DNA of 64,000 nucleotides from Flavobacteriia bacterium. GTDB taxonomy: Bacteria; Bacteroidota; Bacteroidia; Flavobacteriales; Weeksellaceae. Positions 17,963 to 25,269 of this stretch are shown in pieces. The notes beneath the pieces were generated by a model. The model was given only the letters and a program-made list of their open reading frames with translations, did not search any database and was not told the origin of the DNA. A program made the position numbers and the translations under genes. Positions within the stretch are counted from its first letter, which is position 1. Each line of letters starts with the position of its first letter. The stretch covers positions 1 to 64,000 of the forward strand of contig JACFND010000003.1 in assembly GCA_019455045.1 (NCBI GenBank), in the 5' to 3' direction.

Positions 17963-19540
17963 TTAATTATATTTTCCTGTTGTATCTGCAATTGCAGTTT
18001 TCAGCACATTCAGAATCTCATCGCTGTAATCTCTCTTTCTGATTTGTTCCAGCGTATCAGCATGTTTGTTTCTCATCAGAGAAAGGAAATCTTCCTGCCA
18101 TTCTTTTACTTTTTCAACCGGAACATCTTTCAAAAGACCGTTTGTACCTGCATAGATGATTGCCACCTGCTCTTCAACCGGGATGGGTGAGTGAACATTC
18201 TGTTTCAGAATCTCAACGTTTCTTTCACCTTTTCCGATCACAGCCATGGTTGCAGCATCCAGGTCAGAACCGAATTTTGCAAATGCTTCAAGTTCTCTGT
18301 ACTGTGCCTGGTCAAGTTTCAGCGTTCCCGAAACTTTTTTCATCGGTTTGATCTGAGCGTTACCACCCACACGTGAAACCGAGATACCTACGTTGATCGC
18401 AGGACGGATACCCGAGTTGAACAGATCCGATTCAAGGAAGATCTGACCGTCAGTAATTGAAATCACGTTGGTCGGAATATAGGCAGATACGTCACCCGCC
18501 TGGGTTTCGATGATCGGAAGTGCAGTCAGTGAACCGCCTCCTTTTACTTTTCCTTTCAGTGATTCGGGCAGGTCGTTCATCTGTGCGGCAACACGGTCAT
18601 CACCGATGATTTTTGCAGCTCTTTCCAAAAGTCTTGAGTGCAGATAGAAGACGTCACCCGGATAAGCCTCACGTCCTGGCGGACGACGAAGCAGCAGTGA
18701 TACTTCACGATAAGCAACCGCCTGTTTAGAAAGGTCGTCATAAACAACCAAAGCTGGACGGCCTGTATCTCTGAAATACTCACCGATTGCAGCACCTGCC
18801 ATTGGCGCATAAACCTGCATTGGTGCAGGGTCAGATGCGTTTGCAGCAACTATAATCGTGTATTTGTCCGCACCGTGTGCATGCAGTGTATTCATGATCT
18901 GAGCCACGGTAGAACCTTTCTGGCCGACTGCAACATAGATACAGTAAACCGGTTCGCCACGGTCATAAAATTCTTTTTGATTCAAAATGGTGTCAATCGC
19001 AACCGCAGTTTTACCTGTCTGACGGTCACCGATGATCAGCTCTCTCTGTCCGCGTCCGATCGGAATCATAGAGTCGATCGCAACGATACCTGTCTGAAGC
19101 GGTTCGCTCACAGGCTGACGATAGATTACACCGGGTGCTTTTCTTTCGATCGGCATTTCGAAAAGTTCACCTTCGATCGGTCCTTTTCCGTCAATCGGGT
19201 TACCCAGCATATCGACAACACGTCCCAGCATTCCTTCACCTACACGAAGAGAAGAAATTCTTTTGGTTCTTTTTACGGTGTCACCTTCCTTGATGTCTTT
19301 TGATGGGCCGAGCAATACGATACCCACATTGTCTTCTTCAAGGTTCAGTACCATTCCTTCCAGTCCGTTGGAAAATTCAACCAACTCACCATACTGTGCG
19401 TTGTCCAATCCGTAAACACGTGCGATACCGTCACCAACACTGAGTACGGTTCCAACCTCAGCCAATTCAACTTTGATGTCGAAGTTTGAAAGTTGTTGTT
19501 TTAAGATTGCTGAAACTTCAGCCGGTTTTATTTCTGCCAT
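17963..19540 (-). CDS. atpA: ATP synthase F1 alpha subunit
   Basis: Nucleotide-binding non-catalytic subunit of F1. 525 aa with P-loop GDRQTGKT at 171-178, the [48 protein letters not shown] block and the N-terminal beta-barrel domain. 22 bases separate it from atpG downstream and 53 bases from atpH upstream. Confidence 0.99.
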   Translation of the reverse strand: MAEIKPAEVSAILKQQLSNFDIKVELAEVGTVLSVGDGIARVYGLDNAQYGELVEFSNGLEGMVLNLEEDNVGIVLLGPSKDIKEGDTVKRTKRISSLRVGEGMLGRVVDMLGNPIDGKGPIEGELFEMPIERKAPGVIYRQPVSEPLQTGIVAIDSMIPIGRGQRELIIGDRQTGKTAVAIDTILNQKEFYDRGEPVYCIYVAVGQKGSTVAQIMNTLHAHGADKYTIIVAANASDPAPMQVYAPMAGAAIGEYFRDTGRPALVVYDDLSKQAVAYREVSLLLRRPPGREAYPGDVFYLHSRLLERAAKIIGDDRVAAQMNDLPESLKGKVKGGGSLTALPIIETQAGDVSAYIPTNVISITDGQIFLESDLFNSGIRPAINVGISVSRVGGNAQIKPMKKVSGTLKLDQAQYRELEAFAKFGSDLDAATMAVIGKGERNVEILKQNVHSPIPVEEQVAIIYAGTNGLLKDVPVEKVKEWQEDFLSLMRNKHADTLEQIRKRDYSDEILNVLKTAIADTTGKYN

Positions 19541-19593
19541 TTTAGTAATGTTTCTAATTTAATATAATTACCCTTTGCGGGATTTTTTCTTTT

Positions 19594-20154
19594 TTAGAAT
19601 TTAACGATGTATTCGTTTCTTTCAAAATCTTTTTTCAATCGGTTCAGTTTTGACTTCACACTTGAATCGATTTGTCTGTCACCCATTCTGAGCACAAAAC
19701 CTCCGATCAGCTCCGGATCCACTTTGGTTTCGATATTGATGGTCGAAGTGTCGCCCAGCTTCTGTTTGGCTTCCATCACGATGCTGTTGACCAGATTGGC
19801 ATCAAACGGAACTGCTGAAATGAATTCTGCAGTCGTGATGTTGTGCATCCTGTTGTACTGCTCTGTAAACTGTGCTGAAATTTCTTTCAATATGTCTCCT
19901 CTTCCCTGGTTGATGACCAGTTCGATGAAATTCTGTGAAACCTTTGAGAAACCTTTGAACAGTTCTTTTGAGATCGCAACCTTTCTTTTGGCATCCAAAA
20001 CGGGTGAAGCCAGAAAACTGCTCAATTCACGGCTCGCCTGAATCGAATTTTTCAGATCGATCATTTCCCGGTTGAGCATATCTGCCTGAGAAGTCTCGTT
20101 GGCAAACTGCATCAGCCCTTTGGCATATCGTTTTGCTGCTCTGATTCCCGCCAT
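19594..20154 (-). CDS. atpH: ATP synthase delta subunit (OSCP)
   Basis: Peripheral-stalk subunit linking F1 to b subunits. 186 aa. Pattern: N-terminal AAKRYAKGLMQFA, central FIELVINQGRGDILKEISAQFTEQYN, C-terminal DPELIGGFVLRMGDRQIDSSVKSKLNRLKKDF. 4 bases downstream of the atpF stop, so coupled. Confidence 0.97.
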   Translation of the reverse strand: MAGIRAAKRYAKGLMQFANETSQADMLNREMIDLKNSIQASRELSSFLASPVLDAKRKVAISKELFKGFSKVSQNFIELVINQGRGDILKEISAQFTEQYNRMHNITTAEFISAVPFDANLVNSIVMEAKQKLGDTSTINIETKVDPELIGGFVLRMGDRQIDSSVKSKLNRLKKDFERNEYIVKF

Positions 20155-20158
20155 CTTA

Positions 20159-20659
20159 TTAATTCAGTTTGGTTTCGTTAATCATTGTTTTTGCCAAAGC
20201 TTCCTGAGCCGATTTGTCAGAAAGTTCTTTTTCAAGAACCTTTTCAGCCACTTCGATTGAAAGTGTGGCAATCTGATTTTTCAGTTCGGTCATTGCAGCA
20301 GCCTTCTCGTTTTGGATGGCAGCCTTTGCATTTTCAACCAGTCGGTCGGCCTCAGCCTGAGCCGTGTCTTTTGCTTTTGCAATGATTCCTTCTCTCATTT
20401 CTCTGGCTTCCTTCAGGATTGCATCTCTTTCCATTTTTGCCTCCTTCAGGATCTTTTCGTTTTCTGATTTCAGATTCGCCATTTCCTCTCTTGCCTTTTT
20501 GGCCTGATTCAGTGAATCTTCGATGGTCTTTTCTCTTTCGTTAACCGCATTTAAGATCGGCTTCCACGCAAATTTCCTCAGAATGAAAAGCAGCAACAGA
20601 AACAAAAGCAACTGCCAAAAAAACAGTCCAAATGAAAAGTCGTTGATTAATTTATCCAT
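20159..20659 (-). CDS. atpF: ATP synthase Fo subunit b
   Basis: Peripheral-stalk subunit. 166 aa with one N-terminal membrane helix (about 7-27, FGLFFWQLLLFLLLLFILRKFAW) followed by a long charged coiled coil rich in Ala, Glu and Lys. Separated from atpE by 82 bases that contain a strong stem-loop, so it is probably made at a lower level than subunit c. Confidence 0.97.
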   Translation of the reverse strand: MDKLINDFSFGLFFWQLLLFLLLLFILRKFAWKPILNAVNEREKTIEDSLNQAKKAREEMANLKSENEKILKEAKMERDAILKEAREMREGIIAKAKDTAQAEADRLVENAKAAIQNEKAAAMTELKNQIATLSIEVAEKVLEKELSDKSAQEALAKTMINETKLN

Positions 20660-20701
20660 TGTATTTTCTTTTTAATCTTTTATTTAATGTTTTTTGTAAA
20701 A

Positions 20702-20731
20702 ACTCACTGCAACCAACCGTTAACAGTGAGT
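20702..20731 (-). terminator. intra-operon stem-loop after atpE
   Basis: Perfect 8-bp stem ACTCACTG/CAGTGAGT (20702-20709 with 20724-20731) with a 14-base loop. On the minus strand it is followed by TTTTT. It sits 11 bases past the atpE stop inside the operon, so it is a candidate partial terminator or 3'-protecting stem, not a full stop. Confidence 0.75.
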
Positions 20732-20741
20732 TTTTTTGTGA

Positions 20742-20960
<219 letters not shown>

Positions 20961-20981
20961 TTAAACAATTACTTATTTTAA

Positions 20982-22079
20982 TTAATGCGCTTCCTCATGT
21001 TCGTGCTCTTCTACAGCGAAACCAAAATACAGTGCCGAAAGTATGGTGAACACATAAGCCTGAAGCAGTGCAACAAAAAATTCAATGATCATGATAAAAA
21101 CGGTCAGACCAAAAGTAAGCGGGCCGCCTATCCAGCTCTTGAAAATAAATATCATTCCAAGCAAACTCATCATCACGATGTGTCCGGCCGACATATTGGC
21201 AAACAAACGAATCATCAGTGAAAACGGTTTGATAAAAATACCGAGCACCTCAATCGGCACCAGCAGTATGTAGAGTGGAATCTTTGCAATCCACGGCATT
21301 GAATCTCCCAGCGGATTAAAAATATGTCCCCAATAAGTTTTTGTTCCCACTGCCTGGGTAATTACAAAAGTTATGATGGCAAGCGCAAGCGTAACTGCGA
21401 TATTTCCGGTCACATTCATCCCAAGCGGAGTCATACCCAGCATATTTACAATCCATATAAAGAAGAATATGGTCAGCAGATAGGGCATAAATCTTTTGTA
21501 ATGTTTTTCACCAATGTTTGGAATTGCGATTTCGTCCTTTATATACAGTACAATCGGTTCAAGAATACCGTTCATTCCTTTTGGAACCACAGTCTTTCTG
21601 TAATTTTTTGCCATACCGGTAAACAGCAGGAACATGATCAGACCCACAATCAGAATATTCACTACATTTTTTGTGATTGAGAAATCGAGCGGTTTTTCAT
21701 TTGCAGGAAATCCGTTTTCTTTTTTTGTAATGGTTCCGGCCTCATCTGTCTTATAGATTTTGCTGTGGTACAGCGCATAACTCTGACCATCCTTTGTCAC
21801 CACCTTGTGTCCGTGTTCAAACTCCGATGAGCTGAAGATCTTCAGTCCGTTGTCAAACAGGATGACCGGCAGCGGAAAACCATAATGTGCACCGGTTTCT
21901 TTATTTGAAAGAAAAGTATAATAATAGTCATCGGCCATGTGATGGTCGATCACTTCATTGACTTCCTCTTTGGTAACGCCTCCTCCATTGGTCTCAGATT
22001 CAGTTTCTTGTGCAAAAGAAAACGAAAAGGCAAACAGTAAAAACAAAAATGCAAACAGCCTGCTGGCGATAACTTTCAT
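20982..22079 (-). CDS. atpB: ATP synthase Fo subunit a with signal peptide and periplasmic domain
   Basis: Proton-channel subunit. 365 aa from the ATG at 22079; an in-frame TTG 9 bases earlier is less likely. It starts with a signal peptide (about 1-24, ending FSFAQ) and a ~105-residue extracytoplasmic segment, then 5-6 membrane helices with the essential Arg in MIRLFANMSAGHIVM. The N-terminal extension is absent from E. coli subunit a but is a known Bacteroidota feature. The C-terminus is His/Glu-rich (EEHEHEEAH). Confidence 0.96.
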   Translation of the reverse strand: MKVIASRLFAFLFLLFAFSFSFAQETESETNGGGVTKEEVNEVIDHHMADDYYYTFLSNKETGAHYGFPLPVILFDNGLKIFSSSEFEHGHKVVTKDGQSYALYHSKIYKTDEAGTITKKENGFPANEKPLDFSITKNVVNILIVGLIMFLLFTGMAKNYRKTVVPKGMNGILEPIVLYIKDEIAIPNIGEKHYKRFMPYLLTIFFFIWIVNMLGMTPLGMNVTGNIAVTLALAIITFVITQAVGTKTYWGHIFNPLGDSMPWIAKIPLYILLVPIEVLGIFIKPFSLMIRLFANMSAGHIVMMSLLGMIFIFKSWIGGPLTFGLTVFIMIIEFFVALLQAYVFTILSALYFGFAVEEHEHEEAH

Positions 22080-22149
22080 TTGGCTCAATTTTGAGGTGCA
22101 AAAGTAAGTTTAATTTTGATAAAAATGAAACCTTATTTTCTGCTTTTTG

Positions 22150-22521
22150 TCATTTTTCGGGATAGAGCAGAAGACGGGCTGTGAAAATCGTAATCAAAAC
22201 GATACTAACAAGATACAGAATTATAAAACTAAATTTATATTCAGGCTCTTCTATCGGTTTGAAATTTTTCATAAAAACAATCGCCGACAACAGCTTCAGA
22301 GAAATTACACCAATATAGAAAAACCCGAGCTGTTTGTGAAAAACCGTATTGGCGGCAGCCATAAAAAACAGGGCAACCGTACAGATTGAAAAAGTGAAGC
22401 CGTAAACAGGCAGCAAATTGCCTTCAAAACCAAAAACAAATTTCACTGTCCCGAAATGAATCATTATCAGTATCAGAAATAGAAAAAGATAAAAGAGAAC
22501 TTTTACAAAATTATTTTTCAT
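22150..22521 (-). CDS. four-helix membrane protein of the atp operon (DUF6168-like)
   Basis: 123-aa hydrophobic protein with four predicted transmembrane helices (about 6-27, 34-56, 68-85, 96-117) and no charged catalytic motif. It overlaps the AtpZ-like gene by 11 bases and precedes atpB, the position taken by DUF6168 proteins in flavobacterial atp operons and by AtpI in others. A role in Fo assembly is inferred from position only. Confidence 0.8.
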   Translation of the reverse strand: MKNNFVKVLFYLFLFLILIMIHFGTVKFVFGFEGNLLPVYGFTFSICTVALFFMAAANTVFHKQLGFFYIGVISLKLLSAIVFMKNFKPIEEPEYKFSFIILYLVSIVLITIFTARLLLYPEK

Positions 22522-22735
22522 TTAATCGATTGAGTTGTTTTAAAATTACATACAAAGATACGCCCAATCCCAGCAGTGTTCCAAAAAGTGTGAACAAACT
22601 TGAATCTGCCGCACCCCATTTCTGATCTGCTTTTTTGCCCATCCAGATAAACACAAACATAATCGCCATCATTTCGAAAGCGATGCCGGTCAGTTGGATA
22701 TATCTGGTAAATGCTGAATTTTCTTTTTTGGCCAT
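22511..22735 (-). CDS. AtpZ/AtpI family ATP synthase accessory protein
   Basis: 74 aa with two transmembrane helices (about 14-34 and 45-67) and the AtpZ signature ...YIQLTGIAFEMMAIMFVFIWMGKKAD and LFTLFGTLLGLGVSLYVILK. AtpI/AtpZ proteins help assemble the c-ring and handle divalent cations. First gene of the atp operon; a TAnnTTTG box lies 10 bases upstream. Confidence 0.88.
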   Translation of the reverse strand: MAKKENSAFTRYIQLTGIAFEMMAIMFVFIWMGKKADQKWGAADSSLFTLFGTLLGLGVSLYVILKQLNRLNEK

Positions 22736-22745
22736 AATTAAAATG

Positions 22746-22753
22746 CAAAATTA
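22746..22753 (-). promoter_or_regulatory. -7 box TAATTTTG of the atp operon
   Basis: Perfect TAnnTTTG on the minus strand. Its first three bases are the TAA stop codon of the upstream toxin gene (22751-22753), so the promoter elements lie within the toxin coding sequence. Confidence 0.6.
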
Positions 22754-23032
22754 AAATAATTCGGAATGACTGCCGACTCTGATCAAATGAATCTCTTTTG
22801 CCGGTTCGTCTATTTGAAACCAGATAATCAGCAAATCAGATTGTATATGACATTCCCAACTGTCTTTGTATATACCCAAGAGTTTGTGAGGTTTCATCTC
22901 AGGAGGAATATTTTCTACACCTCCTTGACTCAATAACTCGACGCAAACCGAAATCTTTTGAATTTTTTCAGGATTGTTTTTAAATCTTTTTAAGTCCTTT
23001 TTGAAACGACCGCCGGATATAATTTCATACAT
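22751..23032 (-). CDS. YafQ/RelE-family toxin
   Basis: 93-aa type II toxin, probable ribosome-dependent mRNA endonuclease. YafQ-like pattern: FKKDLKRFKNNPEKIQKI, then PHKLLGIYKDSWECHIQSDLLIIWFQID and a C-terminal EIHLIRVGSHSELF, with the His/Phe tail typical of the active site (SHSELF). Full length and intact. It lies 16 bases downstream of its antitoxin, and its stop codon overlaps the -7 box of the ATP synthase operon. Confidence 0.9.
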   Translation of the reverse strand: MYEIISGGRFKKDLKRFKNNPEKIQKISVCVELLSQGGVENIPPEMKPHKLLGIYKDSWECHIQSDLLIIWFQIDEPAKEIHLIRVGSHSELF

Positions 23033-23048
23033 TTTAAAATGGTTTCAT

Positions 23049-23321
23049 TCAATCTTCATTCATTATCCTGGTCAGAAACTCACGAGCCGACTCTCCCTTC
23101 TTCATTTTATCCAATACTATCTTTCCTGCTATGTGATCTTTGACTTCCTGAATGGCAGCGACAGTTTCTTCATTCGGAACTTCAAATTCTGAGGCTTCAA
23201 AAAGCAAAGTCTCGATATAATTGTTCATACTTCGATTTTCTTCTTTTGCCTTTTTCTGCAAATGGGCATACAAATTTTTGTTGATTCTGATAGAGGTCAA
23301 TTTTTTTTCTTTTGTTTTCAT
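23049..23321 (-). CDS. antitoxin with ribbon-helix-helix N-terminus
   Basis: 90 aa. N-terminal RHH-type DNA-binding segment (about 7-45, TSIRINKNLYAHLQKKAKEENRS and NNYIETLLFEA), then an acidic C-terminal toxin-binding part ending AREFLTRIMNED. It precedes the YafQ-like toxin, the usual order. TTTGTAAT repeats just upstream (23332-23373) are the likely autoregulatory operator. Confidence 0.86.
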   Translation of the reverse strand: MKTKEKKLTSIRINKNLYAHLQKKAKEENRSMNNYIETLLFEASEFEVPNEETVAAIQEVKDHIAGKIVLDKMKKGESAREFLTRIMNED

Positions 23322-23331
23322 TATTATTTTA

Positions 23332-23373
23332 TTTGTAATACAAATGTAATCATTTGTAATAAATCATTACAAA
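23332..23373. promoter_or_regulatory. toxin-antitoxin operator made of TTTGTAAT half-sites
   Basis: Palindrome TTTGTA-A-TACAAA at 23332-23344, then the inverted repeat TTTGTAAT-AAATC-ATTACAAA at 23353-23373. Repeated half-sites directly upstream of an RHH antitoxin gene are the classic layout for autorepression. It also lies about 40 bases upstream of the divergent dusB -7 box. Confidence 0.72.
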
Positions 23374-23410
23374 AATAAAAGTACAAACTGCATAACTCAT
23401 AACTATACGC

Positions 23411-23418
23411 TAAATTTG
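23411..23418 (+). promoter_or_regulatory. -7 box TAAATTTG of dusB
   Basis: Perfect TAnnTTTG, 14 bases before the TTG start of dusB. Confidence 0.6.
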
Positions 23419-23432
23419 CAAAAAATTTCAAA

Positions 23433-24419
23433 TTGATCAAAATCGGAAATATAGAACTTCCTGACTTCCCGCTGCTGCTGGCACCGATGGAAGATGTGAG
23501 CGATCCGCCCTTTCGCAGACTCTGCAAACTGCATGGGGTCGACATGCTGTATTCCGAATTTATATCGTCCGAAGGACTGATCAGAGATGCAATCAAAAGC
23601 CGTCAGAAGCTCGATATTTTTGATTATGAACGTCCGGTCGGAATCCAGATTTTTGGCGGCGACGAAGAAGCAATGGCAATGTCCGCAAAAATTGTAGAAA
23701 CCGTGAAACCCGATCTGGTCGACATCAATTTTGGCTGTCCGGTCAAAAAAGTGGTTTGCAAAGGTGCGGGTGCAGGCGTGCTCAAAGATGTAGATCTGAT
23801 GGTCAGACTGACCAAAGCAGTGGTCAGCAGTACCCAATTGCCGGTGACCGTAAAAACCCGTTTGGGCTGGGACACCGACAGCATCAATATAATCGAAGTC
23901 GCGGAAAGACTTCAGGAAACCGGAATCAAAGCGCTTTCGATTCACGGACGGACGCGTTCACAGATGTACAAAGGACATGCTGACTGGACACTGATTGAAA
24001 AAGTAAAATCAAATCCGAATATTGAAATTCCGATTTTTGGAAACGGCGACATTGATTCGCCCGAAAAGGCATTGGAATACAAAAACACATACGGTGTGGA
24101 CGGAATCATGATCGGTCGCGCGGCCATCGGGAATCCGTGGATATTCAATGAAATCAAACATTTTCTGAAAACAGGCGAAAAAATAGATCCGCCGACGCTT
24201 GCCCAAAAAGCCGAGGCAGCAAAAAATCATCTGATCTGGTCTTGCGAATGGAAGGGCGAAAAACTGGGCATACTGGAAACCAGAAGGCATTATTCAAATT
24301 ATTTCAAAGGAATTCCTGATTTCAAACCTTTCCGAACCCGACTGGTGACCGCAAACGAACTCAATGAGCTGTTTGATTTATTTGATGAAATTTTGGAATT
24401 TGAAAAACAGCTGATCTGA
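23433..24419 (+). CDS. dusB: tRNA-dihydrouridine synthase DusB
   Basis: FMN-dependent reductase that makes dihydrouridine in tRNA. 328 aa: TIM barrel with LLAPMEDVSDPPFRRLC, catalytic Cys102 in NFGCPVKKV, SIHGRTRSQMYKG, FGNGDI and GIMIGRAAIGNPWIF. The start is TTG at 23433; no in-frame ATG precedes the conserved N-terminus, and a TAnnTTTG box sits just upstream. Its stop overlaps the ATG of the thioesterase gene by one base. Confidence 0.96.
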   Translation: MIKIGNIELPDFPLLLAPMEDVSDPPFRRLCKLHGVDMLYSEFISSEGLIRDAIKSRQKLDIFDYERPVGIQIFGGDEEAMAMSAKIVETVKPDLVDINFGCPVKKVVCKGAGAGVLKDVDLMVRLTKAVVSSTQLPVTVKTRLGWDTDSINIIEVAERLQETGIKALSIHGRTRSQMYKGHADWTLIEKVKSNPNIEIPIFGNGDIDSPEKALEYKNTYGVDGIMIGRAAIGNPWIFNEIKHFLKTGEKIDPPTLAQKAEAAKNHLIWSCEWKGEKLGILETRRHYSNYFKGIPDFKPFRTRLVTANELNELFDLFDEILEFEKQLI

Positions 24420-24808
24420 TGGAATTTCCAGTTTATCAGAAAGAGATTACAATCACCGAAGAATTTTTGGACAACAACCGGCACGTCAACAATGTTCAAT
24501 ATGTGCATTGGGTCGAAATGATGGCAGAAGAACACTGGAATTTACTCAAATCAAAAAGTAAGTACAAAGATTTTGTCTGGTTTTTGGTCGATCATCATAT
24601 TCGTTACAAAAAGCAGGCTTATTTGGGCGACCGAATTCTAACCAAAACGTATCCGGAAGAACCGGAAGGAATCCGTCAGCCGAGGAAGGTTGAATTTTTT
24701 ATCAACAATGAACTCATCGTTGATTCAAGAACAAAATGGGTGATGATGGATCCTGAGAATCAAAAAGTACAAAGATTGGATCCAGACTGGCTGAATGAAT
24801 TGATTTAG
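24419..24808 (+). CDS. hotdog-fold acyl-CoA thioesterase
   Basis: 129 aa of the 4-hydroxybenzoyl-CoA thioesterase/YbgC/FadM type. The motif EFLDNNRHVNNVQYVHWVEM (about 15-34) carries the usual hotdog active-site region, and DHHIRYKKQAYLGDRI is the central helix-strand. Probably hydrolyses acyl-CoA; the substrate is unknown. Coupled to dusB (TGATG overlap). Confidence 0.9.
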   Translation: MEFPVYQKEITITEEFLDNNRHVNNVQYVHWVEMMAEEHWNLLKSKSKYKDFVWFLVDHHIRYKKQAYLGDRILTKTYPEEPEGIRQPRKVEFFINNELIVDSRTKWVMMDPENQKVQRLDPDWLNELI

Positions 24809-24813
24809 TTTTA

Positions 24814-24821
24814 TAGATTTG
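24814..24821 (+). promoter_or_regulatory. -7 box TAGATTTG
   Basis: TAnnTTTG match 44 bases before the ATG of the interrupted secreted-protein gene. Confidence 0.45.
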
Positions 24822-24865
24822 TCAGATTCTGTTTTTATCATGACAAACTTTAAAATTAAAAAATT

Positions 24866-25255
24866 ATGAGAAATATTTTTATTCTCCTATTGATGACACT
24901 GATGGCCTTTTCACTAAAAGCGCAGAAAACACCAGACGAGATCATCTCCAGTTTCTTCAAAACATACGAAAACTGACCAGATGATGCGGTAAGGTCTCTG
25001 ATTGCAAGCAAATGGATTGACGAAAATTCGATTGAACAGTTGATTTCAAAGCTCTGGGACGGAGTATTGTTGATGGGTACTTATTATGGTTACGATAAAA
25101 TTTCAGAGAAAGAAATTTCTGAAAGCTATAAAATTTATTACTATCTGGTAAAATACGAAAGACAACCAGTCAGGTTTATTTTCAATTTTTATAAACCACA
25201 AAGCGAATGGTTGGTTTACTCTTTTTCGTTTGATGAAAGCTTTAATGAGAAATAA
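24866..25255 (+). pseudogene. small secreted protein gene with in-frame TGA at codon 37
   Basis: An ATG at 24866 opens a signal peptide (about 20 residues, ending SLKAQ) and continues TPDEIISSFFKTYEN. A TGA at 24974-24976 then interrupts the frame, which carries on unbroken in the same frame (PDDAVRSLIASKWID...) to the TAA at 25255. Without the stop it would be a normal ~129-aa exported protein of unknown family. One base change (for example TCA to TGA) would explain it. The downstream part alone (ATG at 25040) would lack the signal peptide. Nonsense mutation or sequencing error. Confidence 0.82.
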
Positions 25256-25269
25256 AATCATCCTGCGTC

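Noticed and set aside
22518-22748. 76-aa frame overlapping the AtpZ-like gene
   Set aside because: It is the shifted frame of the AtpZ-like gene and has no hydrophobic pattern.
24974-24976. Selenocysteine or other recoding at the in-frame TGA
   Set aside because: No selenocysteine insertion hairpin or redox motif is visible after the codon, and the context is a small secreted protein of no known selenoprotein family; mutation or error is simpler.
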